DNA of 64,000 nt from Acidithiobacillus_B sp049965315 (lineage in GTDB: Bacteria; Pseudomonadota; Gammaproteobacteria; Acidithiobacillales; Acidithiobacillaceae). Below the pieces are notes generated by a model. That model was not told the DNA's origin, made no database searches, and saw only the letters and a program-made list of their open reading frames with translations. Shown piece after piece: positions 49,499 through 57,011 of this stretch. The DNA is taken from the NCBI RefSeq assembly GCF_049965315.1, contig NZ_JBMFWL010000009.1, forward strand, positions 1 to 64,000. The letters run 5' to 3'. The translations under genes and the position numbers were made by a program. The first letter of the stretch is position 1. The number at the start of each line of letters is the position of its first letter.

Positions 49499-49786
49499 TC
49501 AGTTGTCGAGGGGGATGTCGAGGATGGTGGTTTCCCGGGCGGCATCGGTGCGGATCCACAAGGTATAGCCGCCCAACTGCCAAGTGCTGACCACTACGCC
49601 GCCTTCGGCAATGGCGCGTTCGCTGGCGGCGATGAGATCGGCTTCCATGGACGGATCCCAGTCACCGGTGACATGGCGATAGATCAGCTCTTGCGGGTCG
49701 GTGCCGCCGGCGCCCAGCACTTCTTGCGCATCCGGGGAGGCGAGGATGGTGCCAGGGTGAAAACGCATCTTTTGGGGAGTATTCAT
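49499..49786 (-). CDS. Conserved small protein of unknown function
   Basis: The 95-residue protein starts MNTPQKMRFHPGTILASPDA and continues with LIYRHVTGDWDP, GGVVVSTWQLGGYTLWIRTDAARETTILDIP. It resembles a family of about 90-residue proteins, often seen on plasmids and islands, that end in a LWIITEADRSATT-like segment. No function is known. It is 10 bases upstream of pgm on the same strand, so it is probably co-transcribed. Confidence 0.7.
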   Translation of the reverse strand: MNTPQKMRFHPGTILASPDAQEVLGAGGTDPQELIYRHVTGDWDPSMEADLIAASERAIAEGGVVVSTWQLGGYTLWIRTDAARETTILDIPLDN

Positions 49787-49814
49787 AAGGGCAGTATAGC
49801 ATCCGGAAAGGGGG

Positions 49815-50705
49815 TCATAGGAGAAAACCCTGATTGCGTAAAAAATCCCGGCTGGGGGCGGCGCAGGTGTTCATGAGGGCGATGCGATGGGGATTACGGC
49901 GCGCCCGGCGGGCCCAGAGCTGCGGATGGCTTAGTCCCGCCGCAGCATAGACCTGAACCGAGGGGAAAAAACAGGTGCGCAGGAATTGGCGCATGACTTC
50001 CCGCAGCAGGGGGGCCACGGCGCGTTTCTGCCAGGGACGCAAGTGCTGGCTGCGGGTCTTGATGGTGGTGCGGGCGAAGGCCATGTGGCGGGCCTCTTCG
50101 CGCATGTGCAACTGGGTAATGGCGAGCACGGCGGCCGGCAGCGTCTTGTGGGCGAAGATGAGGCGATTCATGCGGTCGGGCACGTTTTCGCCGATGAGGA
50201 TGGTGGCCCAGAAGGCGGCCGAGCGCTGGGGGGCGAAGCGGGCGAAGAGCCGGGCCAGAGGCGGGCGCTCGCCAAGGGGGGTCATGAAGGGGATCTGGGA
50301 GCGCCTTTGCAGTTCCAGAAACATGAGGCTGTGGCCGACCTCCTCGCGCAGTTCATGCAATTGGTAATGATAGCTGATGGGATCGTGATACAGCTCGTTG
50401 AGGGAGTTGCTGCCCAAGCGCTGGATGAACAGGGCTTCCAGCCACAGGCCCAGTTCGCAAAAGGAGACGAATTCGCACTGGGACAAACGCAGGCGATCCT
50501 CCTTGGAGAGATCGGCAAACTCGGAGGTCCCATAGAGGGAGAGGAGTTCGTCGGGGAGCCAGGGGGCGTCAGGATCCAGGCTCTCCCAGGGAATGCTTTG
50601 CACCGGATCGCGATAATGGCTGCTGTGCGCGCCCAGCCGGGTGACCAGGGCGTCGTGGTGGGTCTGGACCTGAGCCTTCATGGAAATGTGCCGAGCAAAG
50701 TTCAT
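49815..50705 (-). CDS. AurF-like diiron oxygenase
   Basis: The 296-residue helical protein shows the ligand pattern of the p-aminobenzoate N-oxygenase AurF family: EEVGHS (E-x2-H) near residue 125, GENVPD, and H-x3-E-x2-H in HMREEARH near residue 205. Members oxidise arylamines or act on other substrates, and many genomic copies are uncharacterised. The start is uncertain: ATG at 50705, ATG at 50678 or GTG at 50720. It is not in an obvious biosynthetic cluster; the neighbouring epimerase and luciferase-like oxidoreductase share its strand. Confidence 0.72.
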   Translation of the reverse strand: MNFARHISMKAQVQTHHDALVTRLGAHSSHYRDPVQSIPWESLDPDAPWLPDELLSLYGTSEFADLSKEDRLRLSQCEFVSFCELGLWLEALFIQRLGSNSLNELYHDPISYHYQLHELREEVGHSLMFLELQRRSQIPFMTPLGERPPLARLFARFAPQRSAAFWATILIGENVPDRMNRLIFAHKTLPAAVLAITQLHMREEARHMAFARTTIKTRSQHLRPWQKRAVAPLLREVMRQFLRTCFFPSVQVYAAAGLSHPQLWARRARRNPHRIALMNTCAAPSRDFLRNQGFLL

Positions 50706-50753
50706 GAGGCATTCTGCCACGCTGCGGGCGTGGGTCCAAGGGCGTTAGGCGGG

Positions 50754-51686
50754 TTATTTTCCGGCCCGGACCCGGGCAATGGCGGCGGCCACGTCGTAGC
50801 GGGCTTGCCAGGCGAGTTCCGTCTCCGCCCGCTGGGTAGCGACGACCAGGGGATAGCGCAAGCCCCGGAGCCAGCCGGGATCGCCCAGGGCGTCGGTGAA
50901 GGGCCAGACCACGCGGTGCAGGCCGTGGGCCAGGGCGATGGGGATCGGCAGGGTGATGCGGCGGCGAATTTCGTGCCAGGGGATGGGCTGGGGAGCGGCG
51001 ATGTTGAAGATGCCCATTTGACCATAATGAAGGGCGGCGAGGATGGCGCTGACGGCGTCCTCCTCATGAATGCACTGGATGCGCAGGTCGGGGTCGGCCA
51101 GGCGCAGACCGATGGGACTGGCGGCAATGGCATTGACCAGGGCTTGGCCATGGGGGCCGATCACGGCGTGGAGGCGCAGGCGGGTAACGGCGAGATCCGG
51201 GTACTGGCGGGTGAAGATATCCAGCCATTGCTCCACGGCGGCCTTGTCTTCGCTGTAGGCAAAGCCCGGCTGGGGACGGCAGGGCTGGGTTTCGGGGATG
51301 AGGGCGGGGTTGTCGGGCCAGGCCCCATAGGCGGCGACGCTGCTGGTATAGACGACTTGGCGCACGCCCGCCTGCCGGGCGGAGCGAAAGAGATTCCGGC
51401 TGCCGCCGACATTGATGGCGCGCATGAGGGCGCGGTCGCGGCGCTGGCGGCCCAAGGACTGGGCGAGGACGATGAAGGCGAGATGGATGACCGCGTCTGC
51501 GCCCTCCAGGTGGCGGGCCAGGCCCGGGTCGCGGATGTCGGCCTGGACCGGCGAGAGGCGGGGATGGGTGAGGAGGGGGGGGTGGCGGTCGAGGGCGACG
51601 ACCCGGTCGATACGGGGGTCCGCCAGCAATGCCGGCAGGAGGGCGCGGGCGGTATGTCCGGCGGCGCCGGTGACGAGTACGCGCAC
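50754..51686 (-). CDS. NAD-dependent epimerase/dehydratase family protein
   Basis: The 310-residue protein is an extended short-chain dehydrogenase: VRVLVTGAAGHTARALL at the N-terminus (GxxGxxA), DIRDPGLARHLEGADAVIHLAF, a catalytic Tyr-Lys pair in YSEDK with YTSSVAAYG before it. It probably modifies a nucleotide sugar or similar substrate. The start is taken as GTG at 51686, four bases after the upstream stop. The frame is open far upstream, but there it overlaps the luciferase-like gene in another frame. Confidence 0.85.
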   Translation of the reverse strand: MRVLVTGAAGHTARALLPALLADPRIDRVVALDRHPPLLTHPRLSPVQADIRDPGLARHLEGADAVIHLAFIVLAQSLGRQRRDRALMRAINVGGSRNLFRSARQAGVRQVVYTSSVAAYGAWPDNPALIPETQPCRPQPGFAYSEDKAAVEQWLDIFTRQYPDLAVTRLRLHAVIGPHGQALVNAIAASPIGLRLADPDLRIQCIHEEDAVSAILAALHYGQMGIFNIAAPQPIPWHEIRRRITLPIPIALAHGLHRVVWPFTDALGDPGWLRGLRYPLVVATQRAETELAWQARYDVAAAIARVRAGK

Positions 51687-51690
51687 CGGT

Positions 51691-52797
51691 TCAGGCGGCG
51701 TCGGCCGCGCTCGCGCGCAGGGCGGGCAGGACTTCCCGGGCGAGGAGGTGCAGGGAGCGCTGGGCGACGGCCGTGGGCACCATGCCGGCGCCCACGGCGA
51801 GGATGAGGCGGTCCACCCCGGCGCGGGCGTAGCGGGAAAGCTTTTTGCGGCATTCCTCCGGATCGCCCACCACCACCATGCCCATGCGCTCCAGCAGCGG
51901 CAGGGTGAGGGTGCGGCGCAGGAGGGGTTCGAGGAAGCCCAGGCGATGGTAGTATTCATAGCTGTCGCGCAACTGGGCGAGGACGGGGCGGGTCTGGTCG
52001 AGGAGGCGCTGGTAATACCAGTGAAAGCCTTGGGCCAGGCGCCGGGCCTCGTCCCCGTCCTCCAGGCACAGGCAGCCGATGGTCATGGCGAAGGCGTTAT
52101 TCAGCCCCGCTGCCGGCGCGCCCCCGCCGTGGGCTTGGCGCCAGGCGCGGCGATAGGCCTTGAGGTCCTGTTTGATGAGAAACCACGGCTTGAAAGGGCC
52201 CGCCAGCACGCCGATGCCTTCCTGCGCGGCCCAGGTGAAGGTGGGCGGGCTCACGGCGGCGGTCCACAGGGGCGGGTGGGGGCGTTGGAGGGGCTTGGGC
52301 AGGATCTCGATGTCGTCAAACTGATAAATCCTGCCGTGGTGGCTGAAGGCCCCTCCCGGCGCGGCGCGGAGGATGGCCAGGCCCTCCTGCACATGGGCGC
52401 GGCTGTCCGCCATCTCCGCGCCGAAGAGGGCGTATTCCTTGGGCGAGAAGCCCCGGCCCAGGCCCAGATCGAGGCGGCCGTTGCTGAGGATGTCGAGGGC
52501 GGCGCTGCGTTCGGCAACGCGCACGGGATGGTTGTAGGGCATGACGACGACGGCGTGACCGAGGCGCAAGTGTCGGGTGCGCTGGCTGGCGGCGGCGAGG
52601 AAGGTTTCGGGGCTGCTGGAATGGGAGTATTGGCGCATGAAATGATGCTCCACCAACCACGCCCCGTGGAAGCCCAAGTCGTCGGCAAGGCTCAGTTCGT
52701 CGAGGGTTTCGTGATAAACTTGCGCCTCGCTGCGCCCCAAATGTTCGGGTACGGCCAGTTCGTAGAAGAGATCCACATCCATTTCGGGAGCCCCCAT
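51691..52797 (-). CDS. Luciferase-like (LLM class) flavin-dependent oxidoreductase
   Basis: The protein of about 368 residues has the bacterial luciferase-family barrel with GAWLVEHHFMRQYSHSSSPETFLAAAS, LGHAVVVMPYNHPVRVAERSAALDILSNGRLDLGLGRGF and VVVGDPEECRKKL. It uses reduced flavin to oxidise an unknown substrate. Possible starts are ATG at 52806, 52797 and 52782; 52797 is used here and leaves a 2-base overlap with the divergent small gene. It forms a likely operon with the epimerase. Confidence 0.87.
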   Translation of the reverse strand: MGAPEMDVDLFYELAVPEHLGRSEAQVYHETLDELSLADDLGFHGAWLVEHHFMRQYSHSSSPETFLAAASQRTRHLRLGHAVVVMPYNHPVRVAERSAALDILSNGRLDLGLGRGFSPKEYALFGAEMADSRAHVQEGLAILRAAPGGAFSHHGRIYQFDDIEILPKPLQRPHPPLWTAAVSPPTFTWAAQEGIGVLAGPFKPWFLIKQDLKAYRRAWRQAHGGGAPAAGLNNAFAMTIGCLCLEDGDEARRLAQGFHWYYQRLLDQTRPVLAQLRDSYEYYHRLGFLEPLLRRTLTLPLLERMGMVVVGDPEECRKKLSRYARAGVDRLILAVGAGMVPTAVAQRSLHLLAREVLPALRASAADAA

Positions 52798-53056
52798 GAA
52801 GCCCATCGTGTCGCCACCGCCGACGCCGCCGCAAGTTGCGGAGCGCCTGGAGATCGCCATCTTAACATCGGAGCAGATGCGCCTGCACTGGGAGGAGGAG
52901 GGGACCGCCATGCATTACCTGGAGCTGGTCCTGCCCTTAGAGCTGGAAGCCACGCCGGCCGGCGACTATTTGCGTTGCCGGGTCTTGGCGGAGGGTATCG
53001 AAGTCCGGGTGCGGGTGGACCTCATCCACAACCTGCCCATGCCGGTGAAGGATTAG
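52796..53056 (+). CDS. Small conserved-looking hypothetical protein
   Basis: The 86-residue protein starts MKPIVSPPPTPPQVAERLEIAIL and has a compact beta-rich core HYLELVLPLELEATPAGDYLRCRVLAEGIEVRVRVDL. CGGGAG lies 5 bases upstream of the ATG. It overlaps the divergent luciferase-like gene by about two bases and the convergent orn stop by four, filling the whole gap between two minus-strand genes. No family is recognised. Confidence 0.6.
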   Translation: MKPIVSPPPTPPQVAERLEIAILTSEQMRLHWEEEGTAMHYLELVLPLELEATPAGDYLRCRVLAEGIEVRVRVDLIHNLPMPVKD

Positions 53057-53640
53057 GGGACGTCCACCTCAGCGCTGTTGCCAGCCGTTTCCACCCCGCT
53101 GATGCGGAATATCCGGGTCCGATAGTAGGCCAGTTCGGCGAGGGATTCGCGAATGTCCGAGAGGGCCTCGTGGCGTTCGCTCTTGGGGAATTTGGGCAGT
53201 TCGGGATACCAGCGGTGGGCCAGTTCCTTCAGGGTGCTGACGTCGATCATGCGGTAGTGGAAGAAACGCTCCAGATGCGGCATGTGGCGGGCGAGGAAGC
53301 GGCGGTCCTGGCAGACGCTGTTGCCGCAGATGGGAGAGGTGCCGGGGGTAACGTGGGCACTGAGAAAGTCGATGGTCTGGGCCTCGACGGCGGCGGTGTC
53401 CAGGCGGCTCTCCCGGACGCGGCCGATGAGGCCGGAGGCGCCGTGGGTGCGCCGGTTCCAGTCGTCCATGCGCGCCAGGACGGCCTCGTCGTGATGCACG
53501 GCGAGGACGGGTCCTGCGCAGAGGACGCGCAGGTCACTATCGGTGACCAGGGTGGCTATTTCGAGAATCTCGTCCTGTTCCGGGTGCAGGCCAGTCATTT
53601 CCAGGTCGATCCAGATCAGGCGCTGGGCTTTGACGTCCAT
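53053..53640 (-). CDS. orn: Oligoribonuclease
   Basis: The 195-residue DEDDh exonuclease degrades 2-5 nucleotide RNAs, including pGpG. It shows WIDLEMTGL (D12, E14) at the N-terminus, ICGNSVCQDRRFL with the third acidic residue, YRMIDVSTLKELA and HEALSDIRES for the final His/Asp. The ATG at 53640 has GAGGA 6 bases upstream; the frame is open to 53694. It is followed by the convergent small gene. Confidence 0.95.
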   Translation of the reverse strand: MDVKAQRLIWIDLEMTGLHPEQDEILEIATLVTDSDLRVLCAGPVLAVHHDEAVLARMDDWNRRTHGASGLIGRVRESRLDTAAVEAQTIDFLSAHVTPGTSPICGNSVCQDRRFLARHMPHLERFFHYRMIDVSTLKELAHRWYPELPKFPKSERHEALSDIRESLAELAYYRTRIFRISGVETAGNSAEVDVP

Positions 53641-53668
53641 GGGGAGTCCTCTGTGATGAGATGACGTC

Positions 53669-53677
53669 ATTCTAGCA
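53669..53677 (-). promoter_or_regulatory. Extended -10 promoter for orn
   Basis: On the minus strand TGC-TAGAAT forms an extended -10 element (TGn-TATAAT type) about 30 bases upstream of the orn ATG and just downstream of the terminator at 53695-53723. This would let orn be transcribed independently of any gene to its right. Confidence 0.45.
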
Positions 53678-53694
53678 TAGAGCCCCGCGGGCAT

Positions 53695-53723
53695 AAAAAA
53701 AGGCGAACTACAGGAGTTCGCCT
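53695..53723 (-). terminator. Rho-independent terminator on the minus strand
   Basis: AGGCGAACT and AGTTCGCCT form a perfect 9-bp stem with a 5-base loop. Read on the minus strand it is followed by seven T residues. It would stop transcripts coming from the small gene at 53826-54080 before they reach orn. Confidence 0.88.
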
Positions 53724-53736
53724 AATAGCCGCAAAA

Positions 53737-53772
53737 CAACCGCTACAACCACTACAACCGCTACCACTACAA
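53737..53772. repeat. Tandem 9-bp repeats
   Basis: Three near-identical 9-base units (CAACCGCTA, CAACCACTA, CAACCGCTA) are followed by a partial unit CCACTACAA. The array lies between the terminator at 53695 and the small minus-strand gene, in what would be its 3' untranslated region. On the minus strand one frame reads only Val and Ala codons but has no orthodox start codon. Confidence 0.75.
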
Positions 53773-53825
53773 AAATCGGGCTGAACCGCCGACTTGTTGG
53801 CCGCCGCCCTTGCCGAAGGGGGTGC

Positions 53826-54080
53826 CTACTCTTTCATGACGCTCCGCTCATTTTCAGAAGATCTGGGATCGCTGTACCGCGATGGAAGAGAGATTACCGG
53901 TAAATTGTTTCTGGAATATTTCCTGGATGAATGGAGTTGGGTGTTGTCGGCGGCATTGGTGCGCATGGATCGGGCCATTTCCCCTTGCCGGGTAGCGATG
54001 CCGTTGACCATTGCCTTCCGGGATACGGCAGGGCTAAGGAAGGTGGCTGCTGCCGGCATCAAGCTGCTATTTTTCCTCAT
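53826..54080 (-). CDS. Candidate small protein gene with strong translation signal
   Basis: The 84-residue frame (MRKNSSLMPAAATF at the start) is hydrophilic and rich in Ser, Arg and Asn. The main support is AGGAGGAG 6 bases before its ATG and a strong terminator 100 bases after its stop in the right orientation. An overlapping plus-strand frame (53794-54126) has no such signals. No family is recognised. It is divergent from the two-component system at 54178 and could be its target, which is inference only. Confidence 0.45.
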   Translation of the reverse strand: MRKNSSLMPAAATFLSPAVSRKAMVNGIATRQGEMARSMRTNAADNTQLHSSRKYSRNNLPVISLPSRYSDPRSSENERSVMKE

Positions 54081-54177
54081 CTTATGCTCCTCCTATTGGA
54101 GAGAATGGGCTGTCGCCGTGCCGTGATCTTGCTAAGATTAGAAGAGAATAATTTCAGGAATGTTTCCGGGGGTTTCC

Positions 54178-54858
54178 ATGGCGGTGGTCTTGATAGTGGA
54201 CGATGATCAGCGGCTGGCGCAGATGCTCCAGGAATATCTGGAGGGGCAGGGCTTCGGCGTGCGGGTGGCCCATGGCGGGCAGCAAATGTGGGCGGCCCTG
54301 GCGGAGGCGCCGGTGGATGTCATTGTTCTCGACTGGATGTTGCCGGGGGCCGATGGCATTACCCTGGCGCGGCAACTGCGGGAAAGGGGCGGGCCGCCCA
54401 TCCTCATGCTCTCGGCCCGGGGTGAGGACGATGAGCGCATCATGGGCCTCGAAAGCGGGGTCGACGACTATCTCGCCAAGCCCTTCAATGCCCGGGAGCT
54501 GGTGGCGCGCCTGCGCGTCCTCCTGCGCCGCGGCGGAAGGGATGAAAGCGGGGACCAGCTCAGCTTCGGCCCTTTCCGCCTGGATTTCCTGGAGCGGCGT
54601 TTGTACCGCCATGGCGAGGCGGTGGATCTCAACCCGGCGGAGATGGAGCTGTTGCTGGTCTTTGCCCGCCGCCCGCGGCGGGTGCTGAGCCGGGAGCTTT
54701 TATTGCAATTGCTCGGTGGTGAGGAGGATGGCCGCTTCGACCGGAGCATCGATGTGCGCGTCACCCGCCTGCGCCGGGTGCTGGAGGAAAATCCGCGCCA
54801 GCCCCAATACTTGCTCACGGAGCGCGGGGCGGGCTACCGCCTCGTGCCGCAGCCGTGA
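54178..54858 (+). CDS. OmpR-family response regulator
   Basis: The 226-residue regulator has a receiver domain with acidic pocket D8-D10, phospho-acceptor D52 (VIVLDWMLPGADG) and K101 (AKPF), and a C-terminal winged helix ending RLRRVLEENPRQPQYLLTERGAGYRLV. The ATG at 54178 is preferred to 54160 because GGGGG lies about 5 bases upstream. It overlaps the kinase gene by 4 bases. It resembles OmpR in the OmpR/EnvZ pair; the signal and targets are unknown. Confidence 0.92.
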   Translation: MAVVLIVDDDQRLAQMLQEYLEGQGFGVRVAHGGQQMWAALAEAPVDVIVLDWMLPGADGITLARQLRERGGPPILMLSARGEDDERIMGLESGVDDYLAKPFNARELVARLRVLLRRGGRDESGDQLSFGPFRLDFLERRLYRHGEAVDLNPAEMELLLVFARRPRRVLSRELLLQLLGGEEDGRFDRSIDVRVTRLRRVLEENPRQPQYLLTERGAGYRLVPQP

Positions 54859-56165
54859 GGATTTTCCGGGGACGCAGTCTTTTTGCCCAGACGGCCTGGA
54901 CCCTGGGCCTGGGTATCGTGCTTTTGCAGGTCTTGAGCGTCGTCATCATCGTGGTGACCGTGCTCTATCCCTTGACGCAGCGTTCGGCGGAGGATCTGGC
55001 GGGCCTTATCCTGATCAGCGCCAAGACCTATGTGGAGTTGCCCGCGGCAGCCCGCCCGGCCTATCAGGAGAGCTTGCAAATGGACAATGGCCTGGTCCTG
55101 GAACCGGCACGGGGAAACCTGACGGGCACCCGCGCCGTCCATCTCTATGGCACCCTCCTGAGCCGCGCCCTGAGCCGGCGCCTGGCCATGCACATCCCCG
55201 TATTCGTTCGCAGCGGGGCGGCACGCACCTTCTGGGTGCAGATTCCCATGGACGGGGAAAGGATCTGGGTGCACTTCGATCGGCGGCGCTTGGCCAGTTC
55301 CCTGCCCGTGGCGATCATCTTCATCCTGACCTTCTCGACCCTGGCCCTGGTGATTCTGACCATTGTCCTGGTGCGTCGGGTGCTGCGTCCTTTGGCCATC
55401 CTGTCCACGGCGGTGGGCCAATCCTGGAATGCGCCGTTGCCGGAACTGCCGCGGGAGGGGCCGCAGGAGCTTCTGGACCTCATTGGCGCCTTTGCCCGGA
55501 TGCGCACGCGCCTGCAGGCCATGGTCGATCATCAATCGCTCCTGTTGACGGGCATCTCCCACGACCTGCGCTCACCCCTGGCGCGCCTGCGCATGGCCTG
55601 GGAGCTCCTGCCGGAGGACGTTCCCCCCCATCTGCGCGAAGGAATGTTGCAGGATCTGGAGCGCACGGAGTCCCTCCTGGCTCAGGCCCTGGCCCTGGGG
55701 CGGGGGATGATGCATCGGCGGGCGGCGGACTTTGATCTCGGTGTCTTGCTGCGGGAGTTGACAGAAGAGTTCGGGCGGGCGGGCGGCATTTGCTCGGCCA
55801 GGATTCCCGAACATTTCCCTTTCCGTGGCGATCGGGAGGCCCTGCGCCGTTTGCTCGGCAATCTTTTCGACAATGCCTTGCAACATGGCGGCGGGCAGGT
55901 GGGTCTACGTCTGGAAAAGGCCGGGGGGCGCTGGCTTCTCATCCTTTGCGATGCCGGCCCCGGCATACCAGAGGCGGTTCTGGAACAGGTCTTCGAGCCT
56001 TTTTTCCGCTTCGACAATGCCCGCGGGCACAGCAAGGGCAGCGGCTTAGGCCTGGCCATCGCCCGCCAACTGGCCGAGGCCCAGGGAATGCTCCTGCGTC
56101 TGTATAACGCTCCCCAGGGTGGACTTTGCGCCGAACTGTCCTGGCCCATCCGGCGCTTTCAATAA
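54855..56165 (+). CDS. EnvZ-like sensor histidine kinase
   Basis: The 436-residue kinase has two membrane helices (about 14-38 and 150-172) flanking a periplasmic domain of about 110 residues, a HAMP linker, the H-box GISHDLRSPLARLRM with H236, N-box NLFDNALQHGGG, G1 DAGPGIPE, F-box FFRFD and G2 GSGLGLAIAR. The start is GTG overlapping the regulator stop (GTGA). The pair is probably co-transcribed and may sense osmolarity, acidity or envelope state. Confidence 0.92.
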   Translation: MRIFRGRSLFAQTAWTLGLGIVLLQVLSVVIIVVTVLYPLTQRSAEDLAGLILISAKTYVELPAAARPAYQESLQMDNGLVLEPARGNLTGTRAVHLYGTLLSRALSRRLAMHIPVFVRSGAARTFWVQIPMDGERIWVHFDRRRLASSLPVAIIFILTFSTLALVILTIVLVRRVLRPLAILSTAVGQSWNAPLPELPREGPQELLDLIGAFARMRTRLQAMVDHQSLLLTGISHDLRSPLARLRMAWELLPEDVPPHLREGMLQDLERTESLLAQALALGRGMMHRRAADFDLGVLLRELTEEFGRAGGICSARIPEHFPFRGDREALRRLLGNLFDNALQHGGGQVGLRLEKAGGRWLLILCDAGPGIPEAVLEQVFEPFFRFDNARGHSKGSGLGLAIARQLAEAQGMLLRLYNAPQGGLCAELSWPIRRFQ

Positions 56166-56228
56166 CCGGGTCCGCCGGCAGGCATCTCCCATTGCCGGCG
56201 CAATTCCCGCCAGTTGCCGAATCCGGGA

Positions 56229-56936
56229 TCAATCCCGGTGGAGGCGGAATTCGACCCAGACCGTGAGGGTGAAGTTTTTGCCGGTCAGGTCCCGGGGGGT
56301 GCCAGGCAGAGAGGCGTTTTGCAGGGCGGCGATGGCGGCCCGGTCAAAGACCTCCATGGCCCCGTGGCGGAGGATCTCGACATCGCCGATCTGGCCGTCG
56401 TGGAGGAGGAAACGCAGTTGGACCTTGCCTTCCTCGCCGAGCATGCGGGCGTTCTCGGGGAAGCGCACGGCGGCCTGGATGGCGCCCTTGACCTGGGCGA
56501 GGTAATCCTCGCGTACCGCCGGATCGACGAGGGACGGGCTGGGTGGGGGCGGCGCGGGTGTTTCCGGTGCGGGCGGGGCCGCCACCGGGCTCGGCACGGG
56601 CGATGGGGGCAGCACCTCCTTGATCGGTTGAGGCGGCGTGGGTTGTGGGTGGGGCTTGGGTGTCATTTTCTGAAGCACGGGTTTTGGCGTCTCTTCGACC
56701 TTGGGCTTTGCTGTCGGCGTAGGGGGCGTCACCGGCTTGGCGGGGGGTTCCGGTGTAACCAGGGCGATTCGCATGGGCGGCAGAGCGGCCTGGACGGGGT
56801 GCTGATGGTGGATACTGTAGAAGACGGCGGTCAAGGCGAGGATCTCTACCAAAAGGGCGAGGCCAAGGGCTCGCTGCATGGCCTTGCCCTCTCCGGAAAG
56901 CCGATAACCGGGCATCTGCGCAAGTTCTGGAGTCAT
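56229..56936 (-). CDS. Second TonB-type energy transducer
   Basis: The 235-residue protein has one N-terminal membrane helix (about 21-41, ALGLALLVEILALTAVFYS), a long Pro/Lys/Thr-rich periplasmic spacer (KPVTPPTPTAKPKVEETPKP and more) and a C-terminal TonB domain with VRFPENARMLGEEGKVQLRFLLHDGQIGDVEIL. It would transfer energy to outer-membrane receptors. The start is uncertain: ATG 56936 or the upstream ATG 57008, which lies 3 bases after the phosphoesterase stop. It is distinct from the TonB at 62186. Confidence 0.86.
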   Translation of the reverse strand: MTPELAQMPGYRLSGEGKAMQRALGLALLVEILALTAVFYSIHHQHPVQAALPPMRIALVTPEPPAKPVTPPTPTAKPKVEETPKPVLQKMTPKPHPQPTPPQPIKEVLPPSPVPSPVAAPPAPETPAPPPPSPSLVDPAVREDYLAQVKGAIQAAVRFPENARMLGEEGKVQLRFLLHDGQIGDVEILRHGAMEVFDRAAIAALQNASLPGTPRDLTGKNFTLTVWVEFRLHRD

Positions 56937-57011
56937 CTTTTTTGATTCCGTTCGTATGAACTGATGGGGATAAACATTTTTTGCGTCAACCGCCATGCTC
57001 ATGTGCATCGC

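Noticed and set aside
47992..49590. 532-codon plus-strand frame opposite phosphoglucomutase
   Set aside because: Gly/Ala/Val-rich antisense shadow; the minus strand encodes a full phosphoglucomutase.
49986..53664. Plus-strand frames of 606 and 750 codons opposite the AurF-like, epimerase, luciferase-like and orn genes
   Set aside because: They span several well-supported minus-strand genes and have shadow-type composition.
53737..53772. CRISPR array or branched-chain amino acid attenuator
   Set aside because: The units are only 9 bases without spacers, so it is not CRISPR. The Val/Ala-rich frame has no start codon, and the downstream gene is orn rather than an amino-acid biosynthesis operon.
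53794..54126. Plus-strand 110-codon frame between orn and the response regulator
   Set aside because: It has no ribosome site and no family resemblance, and it overlaps a minus-strand frame with much better translation and termination signals.
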